From assembly GCF_000427645.1 (NCBI RefSeq), contig NZ_KE386571.1:868001-932000 (forward strand): DNA of 64,000 bases, read 5' to 3'. Positions within the stretch are counted from its first letter, which is position 1; the number at the start of each line of letters is the position of its first letter. The notes beneath the pieces are model-generated. The model had not been told where the DNA came from and did no database searches. It worked only from the letters and a program-made list of their open reading frames with translations. A program made the position numbers and the translations under genes. The DNA is from Sphingomonas phyllosphaerae FA2. GTDB lineage: Bacteria; Pseudomonadota; Alphaproteobacteria; Sphingomonadales; Sphingomonadaceae. Positions 54,715 through 64,000 of the stretch are shown piece after piece.

Positions 54715-55421
54715 CGTACGACCTGTGGTACTGGCCGACGATCCAGGGGCGCGGCGAGTTCGTGCGGCTGGTGCTGGAGGCGGGCGGGATCGGCTATCGC
54801 GACCGGGCGCGCGACGACGGGGCGGAGGCGATGATGCGCGACATGGCGGGGCGTGGGCCGCGCGCGCCGTTCGCGCCGCCGTATCTGGTCGCGGACGATG
54901 TGACTGTGGCGCAGGTGGCGGATATCGTGCTGTTCCTGCAAGATCGCCACGGAATCGGGTCGCAGGATGCGGGAATGCAATATTGGCTGCACCAGTTGCA
55001 ACTGACCGTCGCCGATTTGATTGCGGAGGTTCATGCGGTGCACCACCCGGTCGATCCGATGGCCTGGTACCGCGAGCAGCGCGACGAGGCGGTGCGGGCG
55101 GCGGGGCAGTTTCGTCGCAAGCGGATCCCCAAGTTCCTCGACCATTTCGAGGCGGCGCTGGGGGCAGAGGACGGTCCGTTCGTGGCGGGCGCGGCGTGGA
55201 GCGGGGTCGACATGGCGTTGTTCCAGATCGTCGCGGGCCTGCGCTACATGTTCCCGCGGCGGATGGCGGCGCTTGCCGGGGACTATCCGCGGCTGGCAGC
55301 GTTGCACGATGCGGTCGCGGCGCTGCCGGCGGTGGCAGCCTATCTGGCGAGCGAGCGGCGGGTGGCGTTCAACACCGACGGCATCTTCCGCCACTATCCC
55401 GAGCTGGACGGCGACGGCTGA
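54711..55421 (+). CDS. Glutathione S-transferase family protein
   Basis: 236 aa. N-terminal thioredoxin-like half starts MTYDLWYWPTIQGRGEFVRL with Tyr/Trp near the usual catalytic Tyr; the C-terminal helical domain contains FVAGAAWSGVDMALFQ (GST_C). Most like sigma/mu-type GSTs. The family conjugates glutathione to electrophiles; the substrate is unknown. Coupled to bolA. Confidence 0.88.
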   Translation: MTYDLWYWPTIQGRGEFVRLVLEAGGIGYRDRARDDGAEAMMRDMAGRGPRAPFAPPYLVADDVTVAQVADIVLFLQDRHGIGSQDAGMQYWLHQLQLTVADLIAEVHAVHHPVDPMAWYREQRDEAVRAAGQFRRKRIPKFLDHFEAALGAEDGPFVAGAAWSGVDMALFQIVAGLRYMFPRRMAALAGDYPRLAALHDAVAALPAVAAYLASERRVAFNTDGIFRHYPELDGDG

Positions 55422-55442
55422 GCGTCGCCGTCCGCCTGGCCG

Positions 55443-55889
55443 TCAGTCCTTGAGCGCGGCGGGAACGGTGCCGCCGCTCTTCTCCAGCTCGCGCATCACG
55501 GCCTTGTGGAGCCAGATGTTCATTTCCGCCGAGCCATCCTTCTCGCCGGTATAGCCGAGTTCGGTGGCCAGTTCCTTGCGGTTGGCGAGGCTGGAATCGA
55601 GATCGAGCAGCTTCATCAGATCGACGATCGACGTCCGCCAATTGAGATCGGGATTGCCCTTCTGCTGCGCGATGCCGGTGAGCACCGCCTCGACATCGAC
55701 CGGCGCCTGCGCGGTGGGCGCGGGGGTGGGGGCCGCCGGGGCGGGCGCGGGGCTGGGCGCCGCCGGGGCGGTCGACGCGCCCGGCGCGGGGGGCGGAGCG
55801 GCGGGAGCGTCCTTCTTGCCCGAGAACTGGCCGCCGAGCGGGCCGTGGTCGCCGAAGATCGCCTTCTTGATCGCGCCGAAGATGCTCAT
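55443..55889 (-). CDS. DUF3597 family protein
   Basis: 148 aa. Starts MSIFGAIKKAIFG, has a Pro/Ala-rich linker (~25-72), then the conserved C-terminal domain (DVEAVLTGIAQQ, LNWRTSIVDLMKLLDLDSS, ELGYTGEKDGSAEMNIWLHK) ending LKD. DUF3597 relates to small peptidoglycan-associated/LysM-like proteins; function unknown. It shares a 4-nt overlap with the gene upstream (ATGA). Confidence 0.85.
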   Translation of the reverse strand: MSIFGAIKKAIFGDHGPLGGQFSGKKDAPAAPPPAPGASTAPAAPSPAPAPAAPTPAPTAQAPVDVEAVLTGIAQQKGNPDLNWRTSIVDLMKLLDLDSSLANRKELATELGYTGEKDGSAEMNIWLHKAVMRELEKSGGTVPAALKD

Positions 55890-57037
55890 GTCGCAAGCGT
55901 TCCTGTGTCGTGGAAGGATGCAGGGGCAACGTCGGCGAACCACGAAGGTTCAGGGGCCTCGTCGTACCGCGGTGGCGCGGCATCGCGCGGCGCGGCGGCA
56001 CGTGCACCGAACCACGCATCGCGCTCCGCCGCCAGTTCCGCGAGCATCGACCCGTCCGGGCCATGGGGCGCGTCGCCCATCAGCGCCTCCTCGGCATCGG
56101 TGAGCGAGCGTTCGTAGTCGAGATCGGCGGGATCGCCGTCCTCCAGGCCGAGGAAATCCGGAGGCGGCGGGAAGTAGGTGCGCCAGTCCTGCGCCTGATC
56201 GTCCCACCACACCGGGTCGGCGGGCGGGGCCGAATGTTGCGAATGTTGAGACGCTGGCGGGGCCGGATCGGGGGCGGGCGGGGCGGCGAAGGCGATCAGC
56301 CCGGCCGCCTCGGCGCGCGCCCATTGTTCGGCAGTCCAGTGCTGGCGCTGCGCGGGGTCGAGATCGGCGACCGGCACGTCGGCGGCACTGGCGTGGCCGG
56401 TGCGCGCGAAGCGATCCGCGGCGGCGAGCGCGTAGAGCGGAGCGAGATCGGCGGCGCTGGCGTCCTCTGCATCGAGGGCGCCGCTGCGCTGCGCGAGGAA
56501 CAGCCCGGCGCGGGCGGCGCCACCGTCCTGCGCGACGAGATCGAGATAGGCGTCGAACTCCTGCGCGACGAGCCGCGCGGCCTTGACGTCGGTGTCGGGG
56601 GCGGCCTCCACCTGTCGGTCGAGGCGCGCGAGCAGGCTCATCGCGAGGCGGTTGTCGTGGCGATGGCGGGTGACGACGGAGCCGTCGGCGCGGGTGTAGG
56701 TGTCGGTTTGGCCGTCGAGCGCGCGGACCATCAGCGTCTCGGCAACGACCTCGCGTGCGACGAGCGACGCGGCGCGCCAGCCGAGCGCGAACGCCGCGCC
56801 CTTGGCGGTGCGGCGGAAGGCATAGGCGGAGGTGGCGGACAGCCCGACCCGCGCGCAGGCGGCGTCGACGCCGTGGCCCTCGGCGATCGCTTCGAGGAAG
56901 GTGCGCTGGTTGGTGGCAGACCAGCCGTCGTGGCGGCGGGATTGGGTGGTTTCGGTGAGGAGGGTGACCGCAGGGTGCGGCGGCGTGGCGCGGCGGGCCG
57001 GGGCGGTAATGCCTTCCATCGGGGTCATAATGGTCAT
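55886..57037 (-). CDS. Unknown protein with N-terminal helix-turn-helix-like region
   Basis: 383 aa; AGGAGG lies 9 bases before the ATG. Residues ~35-90 (SATNQRTFLEAIAEGHGVDA ACARVGLSATSAYAFRRTAKGAAF) look like a HTH of the terminase-small-subunit or Myb-like type. The middle is Ala/Arg-rich and helical, the C-terminal third is acidic and Pro-rich (DFLGLEDGDPADLDYERSLTD). Similar proteins seem common in sphingomonads, sometimes as multiple copies. Function unknown; DNA binding is an inference. Overlaps the DUF3597 gene by 4 nt, so both are one operon. Confidence 0.75.
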   Translation of the reverse strand: MTIMTPMEGITAPARRATPPHPAVTLLTETTQSRRHDGWSATNQRTFLEAIAEGHGVDAACARVGLSATSAYAFRRTAKGAAFALGWRAASLVAREVVAETLMVRALDGQTDTYTRADGSVVTRHRHDNRLAMSLLARLDRQVEAAPDTDVKAARLVAQEFDAYLDLVAQDGGAARAGLFLAQRSGALDAEDASAADLAPLYALAAADRFARTGHASAADVPVADLDPAQRQHWTAEQWARAEAAGLIAFAAPPAPDPAPPASQHSQHSAPPADPVWWDDQAQDWRTYFPPPPDFLGLEDGDPADLDYERSLTDAEEALMGDAPHGPDGSMLAELAAERDAWFGARAAAPRDAAPPRYDEAPEPSWFADVAPASFHDTGTLAT

Positions 57038-57293
57038 GTGCGGTGTCCTCCTGCGGAAAGGGTGCGGGAGGGTGGCTTATGTTGGAGGGTGTAGGACAGC
57101 CCGCCGCGCCAAGGCGGTAGCGCAGCTACCGGCGCGGCGAACCGCGGCGGGCGCAGCCGGCGGCGCGGAAAGCGCCGTCCGACGACGCGGCTTTGCCGCG
57201 GCCGGGCGTGAGGATACCACTTGCAGGGGAAGCAGCGCTTTGCCAGTCTGAATATTAGTGGGGCAAGACGAGCTTGGGGGAGCGTAGTTGGCT

Positions 57294-57899
57294 ATGAGTG
57301 AGCAGCGGTACAATCTGCTAGGAGCCGACCGCATTACATCGCGGCAAGTCGATGAACTTGTTGGATTAGCTCGTGGAATTGCAGCCGACGGGGTAATCAA
57401 TCAAGGCGAAGTCGAGTTTCTGCAAAAATGGCTCGCCGCGAACATTGCGATCAGCGATCAGCCCATGATCCGACGTCTTTACGACCGCGTGAACACGATC
57501 CTTGCCGATGGCGTGGCAGATGAGGAAGAATGCGCGGAGTTACTGGACACGCTCAGCAGCTTCTCGAGTCGCGACTTCGAGTTGGGCGAGGTGATGAAGC
57601 CATCGACCTTGCCGCTCTGTGACCCGGCTCCTACACTATCTTTTCGAGCGCAGCGTTATTGCTTCACCGGCACCTTCGGCTTCGGGGGACGCCGCGAATG
57701 CGAACAGGCGGTTCTTGAGCGGGGCGGTACAGCGGGCACGTTGACGCAGCGGACGACGGTATTGGTGATCGGCTCCTATGCCACAGAGTCATGGAAACAT
57801 TCGGCCTTCGGAACCAAGATTGTGAAAGCTGTCGACTTTCGCGAGAGCGGTATGCCGATCAATATCGTTTCAGAAGAACATTGGATTTCGCACCTATGA
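57294..57899 (+). CDS. BRCT-domain protein with TerB-like N-terminal region
   Basis: 201 aa from the ATG at 57294; GGGGGAG upstream also suits a TTG at 57288. The C-terminal ~85 residues form a BRCT domain (YCFTGTFGFGGRRECEQAVL, ERGGTAGTLTQRTTVLVIG, GTKIVKAVDF and a Trp in SEEHWIS), like that of DNA ligase LigA. The N-terminal ~100 residues carry two ADGVxxxxE repeats (AADGVINQGEVEFLQKWL and LADGVADEEECAELLDTL), resembling TerB-like or EF-hand-like metal-binding helices. Likely DNA-damage or phosphoprotein-linked, role unknown. The DNA here is visibly more AT-rich than the flanking genes, suggesting acquisition. Confidence 0.8.
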   Translation: MSEQRYNLLGADRITSRQVDELVGLARGIAADGVINQGEVEFLQKWLAANIAISDQPMIRRLYDRVNTILADGVADEEECAELLDTLSSFSSRDFELGEVMKPSTLPLCDPAPTLSFRAQRYCFTGTFGFGGRRECEQAVLERGGTAGTLTQRTTVLVIGSYATESWKHSAFGTKIVKAVDFRESGMPINIVSEEHWISHL

Positions 57900-57913
57900 G
57901 GTAATGTGCATCC

Positions 57914-58093
57914 TCACCAAGACGCACCGAGCTGCTCCAGCGCGTTTAGCAGAGTGCGTTTGCTCGTGGTTCGCTGCTTGCCCGCATTCCGCGGTACCTT
58001 GATGACGCCGGCTATCTCCCGACGTGCAGCAATTTCAGCAGCAAAGTCGGTAAAATCGACTGCATTACGATTGTTCAAGGTCGGTGATGCCAT
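57914..58093 (-). CDS. Small basic protein, 59 aa, partner of the NTase-like gene
   Basis: ATG at 58093 lies inside the 3' end of the upstream gene (29-bp overlap), and the frame ends 15 bp from the convergent BRCT gene. The sequence ([20 protein letters not shown] ... RTTSKRTLLNALEQLG) has a basic middle and an amphipathic C-terminal helix. It matches no family I know. The overlap and the small size suggest a two-gene unit. Confidence 0.5.
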   Translation of the reverse strand: MASPTLNNRNAVDFTDFAAEIAARREIAGVIKVPRNAGKQRTTSKRTLLNALEQLGASW

Positions 58094-58612
58094 GGCTGCC
58101 TGCCGTTTCGTAGCGAATACGCCGATCAAGGTACTGCACATCGGCGTCGCGGTGAAGCGCGAAGAGAGCGCGCGCCTGCTCGAGCATCGCAGGGGCGCTG
58201 CCCGATGCATACTGACCCATGCGATCCGCGATAATGTCCTCGATTGCAATAACGGCAACGCGCCCGTCCTCGCCCAAATCGAGCAGCAACAATCGCTCCG
58301 GGTCGGCGACGCCGTCCAGCACTGTAGCGGCAACGACTTCGAAGCCGAGCAATAGCTGGGGGTGAAGCCAGCCGTTCGGGACGTGTCCAGTACCGGCAGG
58401 CCTGACGAAGCCAAGTTGGCTTAGCGCCTCTTCAAACGCTTCCTGACGCGGCGTCACGACATCGAAGTCACCGGTCATCACGGCGCTTTGCGTATAGAGT
58501 TCGACCGCGCCGCCGCCGACCAGCACCGGTCGGGCAAAGCCGCGTTTTTCCATCAACTCGCTTGCGCGGGCGAGCAGGCGGAGCCCGGCTTCGAAGGCGG
58601 GCCGGTAGCCGG

Positions 58613-58616
<4 letters not shown>
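58065..58616 (-). CDS. Nucleotidyltransferase-fold protein (AbiEii/DUF6036-like)
   Basis: 183 aa from a GTG that overlaps the uvrA stop (GTGA). The motif [24 protein letters not shown] contains the GG and DxD pattern of the nucleotidyltransferase fold seen in AbiEii/MNT-type proteins. The remaining part is helical ([34 protein letters not shown]). It might be a toxin or antitoxin component together with the 59-aa protein, or an NTase of unknown substrate. The region is more AT-rich than uvrA. Family call moderate, function unknown. Confidence 0.65.
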
Positions 58617-61510
<2,894 letters not shown>

Positions 61511-61614
61511 AAGGGAGTTTGTTCCATATCTGTTCGGCCGCGTCCAGCCCCGCAGCGAGCGCGCGATGTGGGGCGGGTGCCGCACTGCGGCAAGACGCAT
61601 GACACGCGCGACAG

Positions 61615-61642
61615 TTGCGGGGCGGCCGCGGTGTCTTATATG
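61615..61642 (+). promoter_or_regulatory. Candidate promoter for the gene at 61670
   Basis: TTGCGG and TATATG separated by 16 bp, with AGGAGG and the ATG 14 to 28 bp downstream. Sequence match only. Confidence 0.35.
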
Positions 61643-61669
61643 CCTGTCACAGTCAGGAGGCGCGAGGCG

Positions 61670-61969
61670 ATGGCGAAGAAGAAGGGCAAGCTGCCCAAGG
61701 AAGTGCTGGGGGTGAAGGTGCCCAAGGAGCTGCGCAAGGCCGGCGAAAAGCTGATCGAGCAGGTGCAGGGACCGGCCGGCAAACAGGCACTGGCCGCGGT
61801 GGTCGGCGCGGTGGCGACCGCGGCGCTCTCGCGCGAGGCGAGCAGGGCGGCGGAGCGCGCGGCGAACCCCGATACGCCGAAATCCGAGGCACCGCGCAAC
61901 GAGGGCGGCGAGGCGCTCGCGCGCGCGGCCGAGCTGCTGGTCGGCAAGATCTTCGCGCCGCGCGCGTGA
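61670..61969 (+). CDS. Conserved small Ala/Lys-rich protein
   Basis: 99 aa with AGGAGG ahead of the ATG. Lys-rich start [31 protein letters not shown], an Ala-rich hydrophobic stretch ([20 protein letters not shown]), then a charged tail. The KVPKELRK motif recurs in small sphingomonad proteins of unknown function. Reads in the same direction as rpiA, 37 bp ahead of it. Confidence 0.7.
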   Translation: MAKKKGKLPKEVLGVKVPKELRKAGEKLIEQVQGPAGKQALAAVVGAVATAALSREASRAAERAANPDTPKSEAPRNEGGEALARAAELLVGKIFAPRA

Positions 61970-62006
61970 CGTGCAACCAGCGTGCGGCTGAAGCGCTGAG
62001 GCGGCG

Positions 62007-62681
62007 ATGACCCAGGACGATGACAAACGCGCCGCCGCCGAGGCGGCCGTGGCCGAGGTGCAGCCCGATATGCTGGTCGGGCTCGGCACCGGATCGACTG
62101 TGCGCTTCGCGATCGAGGCGCTGGGACGGCGCGTGGCCGAAGGGCTGCGTGTCACCGCGGTCGCGACCAGCGTCGACAGCGCCACGTGCGCCGCGGCGCT
62201 GGGCATCGTCGTGCGCGATTTCGCCGAGGTGGCGCGCGTCGACCTGACGATCGACGGCGCCGACGAGATCGACGACCGGCTGTGGGCGATCAAGGGCGCA
62301 GGCGGGGCGATGCTGCGCGAGAAGATCGTCGCCGCGGCGTCGACGCGGATGGTGGTGATCGCCGATGCCTCGAAACGGGTGGCGGCGATCGGCGCGGCCA
62401 AATTGCCGATCGAGGTGCTGCCGTTCGCACGTGGCTTCGTCATCGACCGGTTGGCGATGCTCGACGCGCGGGTGACGGTACGCGACGGGGTGACCGACAA
62501 CGGCAATCTCGTGCTCGACGCGCTTTTTGCCGACTTTTCCGATCCGCGGTCGCTGGCGATGGCGCTGGATGCGACGCCGGGCGTGTTGGGGCACGGGCTG
62601 TTCCTCGACGAAGTGGATGCGACTTATGTCGCGGATGGTGGCATCGTTACGCGGCTGGAACGCGTCGAGGTGAGCGTTTAA
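62007..62681 (+). CDS. rpiA: Ribose-5-phosphate isomerase A
   Basis: 224 aa. [16 protein letters not shown] (~22), TIDGADEID (~82), [13 protein letters not shown] (~98) with the catalytic Glu/Lys, and DNGNLVLDA (~160) are the RpiA signatures. It interconverts ribose-5-phosphate and ribulose-5-phosphate. Transcribed toward tkt, the next enzyme set of the pentose phosphate route. Confidence 0.95.
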   Translation: MTQDDDKRAAAEAAVAEVQPDMLVGLGTGSTVRFAIEALGRRVAEGLRVTAVATSVDSATCAAALGIVVRDFAEVARVDLTIDGADEIDDRLWAIKGAGGAMLREKIVAAASTRMVVIADASKRVAAIGAAKLPIEVLPFARGFVIDRLAMLDARVTVRDGVTDNGNLVLDALFADFSDPRSLAMALDATPGVLGHGLFLDEVDATYVADGGIVTRLERVEVSV

Positions 62682-62751
62682 GGGAGACGGGACTCGGCAA
62701 CCGGCGTCGCGCCGGTGCGTTCGACCCCGTGACTTCCGACATGAGGATTGC

Positions 62752-64000
62752 ATGACCGATACCGCCAGCTCGCCCGCCGGTTTCCACGAGGACGGCAGCC
62801 CGGAGCGGCTGCAGATCGACACGATCCGCACGCTGTCGATGGACGCCGTGCAAAAGGCCAATTCGGGCCACCCCGGTACCCCGATGGCGCTGGCGCCGGT
62901 CGGCTGGACGGTGTGGACGCAATTCCTGCGCTACGACCCCGCGCATGCCGACTGGCCGAACCGCGACCGCTTCGTGCTGTCGGTCGGCCATGCCTCGATG
63001 CTGCTGTACTCGTTGCTGTATCTTGCCGGGGTCGAGGAGATCGACGCCGAGGGCAACAAGACCGGCAAGCCGGCGATGTCGCTCGACGACATCAAACAGT
63101 TCCGTCAGCTGTCGTCGAAGACGCCGGGCCACCCCGAATATCGCCACACCACCGGCGTCGAGACGACGACCGGGCCGCTGGGCGCAGGCTGCGGCAATTC
63201 GGTCGGGATGGCGATTGCCGAGCGCTGGCTGGCGGCGCGCTACAACCGTCCGGGCTTCGCGCTGTTCGATCACGACGTCTATGTGCTGTGCGGCGACGGC
63301 GACATGATGGAGGGCGTCTCGGCCGAGGCGGCGTCGCTGGCCGGGCATCTCAAGCTCAGCAATTTGTGCTGGATCTACGACAGCAACCAGATTTCGATCG
63401 AGGGCGATACCGATCTGGCGTTCGACGAGGACGTCGGCGCGCGCTTCCATGCCTATGGTTGGAACGTCATCCACGTCGACGATGCCAACGATATCAAGGC
63501 GCTGACCGAGGCGCTTCAGGCATTCCGCGAGGAAACCGAAGCGCCGACGCTTATCGTCGTCAAGTCGGTGATCGGCTGGGGCTCCCCTCGCGCCGGCAGC
63601 GAGAAGGCGCATGGCGAGCCGCTGGGCGCCGAGAATATCGCCAAGACCAAGGAAGCGTACGGCTGGCCGGCCGAGGACTTCTTCGTGCCCGAGGGCGTGA
63701 AGGAAGCGTTCGGCAAGGCGGTGAAGGATCGCGGCGGCAAGGCACGTGACGAATGGGTCGCGCTGTTCGACAAGTATCGCGGCGAACATGCCGAGCTGGC
63801 GGCGGAACTCGACCTGCTGCTTAAGGACGAGCTGCCCGAGGGTTGGGACAGCGAGATCCCGACCTTCGAAGCCGACGAAAAGGGCGTCGCGAGCCGCGAC
63901 GCGGGCGGCAAGGTGCTCAACGCGATCGTCAAGAAGGTGCCATGGCTGCTCGGCGGCTCGGCCGATCTGTCGCCGTCGACCAAGACCGACATCAAGGGCG
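62752..64000 (+). CDS. tkt: Transketolase, 3' end outside the window
   Basis: Start ATG 62752; 416 codons visible of an expected ~660. TPP-binding motif GDGDMMEGVSAE ... NQIS (~180-210), KANSGHPGTPMALAP (~37), SVGHASMLLYSLLYLAG and TTTGPLGAGCGNSVGMAIAE. It moves two-carbon ketol units between sugar phosphates. Follows rpiA by 70 bp. Confidence 0.96.
   Translation, partial: MTDTASSPAGFHEDGSPERLQIDTIRTLSMDAVQKANSGHPGTPMALAPVGWTVWTQFLRYDPAHADWPNRDRFVLSVGHASMLLYSLLYLAGVEEIDAEGNKTGKPAMSLDDIKQFRQLSSKTPGHPEYRHTTGVETTTGPLGAGCGNSVGMAIAERWLAARYNRPGFALFDHDVYVLCGDGDMMEGVSAEAASLAGHLKLSNLCWIYDSNQISIEGDTDLAFDEDVGARFHAYGWNVIHVDDANDIKALTEALQAFREETEAPTLIVVKSVIGWGSPRAGSEKAHGEPLGAENIAKTKEAYGWPAEDFFVPEGVKEAFGKAVKDRGGKARDEWVALFDKYRGEHAELAAELDLLLKDELPEGWDSEIPTFEADEKGVASRDAGGKVLNAIVKKVPWLLGGSADLSPSTKTDIKG

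Overview
The window is a gene-dense, very GC-rich chromosomal stretch from an alphaproteobacterium, most likely a Sphingomonas or close relative. Four things point there: the phoR-pstSCAB-phoU-phoB order, an ornithine decarboxylase beside a deoxyhypusine-synthase-like gene (sphingomonads make homospermidine), a proton-pumping pyrophosphatase, and many copies of a roughly 80-bp GC-rich inverted repeat between genes. No plasmid, phage, CRISPR or classical IS genes were seen. The assignment is inference from gene content; no database was searched.

Layout. 1-2300: a cut-off membrane protein, an SDR dehydrogenase and a small exported protein. 2.4-9.6 kb: the complete phosphate regulon phoR, pstS, pstC, pstA, pstB, phoU, phoB on the minus strand, with a three-repeat Pho box overlapping the phoR stop codon. 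9.6-13.9 kb: VanZ-like protein, gph, then glmU-glmS (UDP-GlcNAc supply). 13.9-22.4 kb: an accessory block with a Baeyer-Villiger-type flavin monooxygenase, a TonB-dependent receptor, two paralogous secreted esterases, a LacI-type regulator and an asparagine-synthetase-like protein whose known active-site motifs are all missing. 22.7-25.2 kb: polyamine genes. 25.3-26.9 kb: a threonine-dehydratase-type enzyme, a tiny membrane protein and a DUF559 gene enclosed by 37-bp inverted repeats.

26.9-33.3 kb: alpha/beta hydrolase, two overlapping cysteine desulfurase genes plus a [2Fe-2S] ferredoxin, a WDDRR-repeat secreted protein, SRP RNA, dnaX, ybaB. 33.4-38.4 kb: a DNA methyltransferase with a C-terminal Mrr-like domain, hppA, thiL. 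38.6-47.5 kb: DUF2332, hisG-hisD, DUF892, nusB, DUF4169, pirin, small membrane proteins, DUF2459, prmA, an SDR. 47.5-50.3 kb: two soluble chemoreceptor-like proteins. 50.4-53.0 kb: sdhC-sdhD-sdhA without sdhB. 53.2-57.0 kb: a ClpP-like protein lacking the usual serine motif, a J-domain protein, bolA, a GST, DUF3597 and an unknown protein. 57.3-58.6 kb: a short accessory patch with more AT-rich DNA (a BRCT protein, and a nucleotidyltransferase-like gene with a small partner coupled to uvrA). 58.6-64 kb: uvrA, a small protein, rpiA and the 5' two thirds of tkt.

The best candidates for something undescribed are the AsnB-like pseudoenzyme in the esterase/TonB-receptor block, the DUF559 unit with terminal inverted repeats, the methyltransferase-Mrr fusion, the nucleotidyltransferase/59-aa pair coupled to uvrA, and the ClpP-like protein without its serine.
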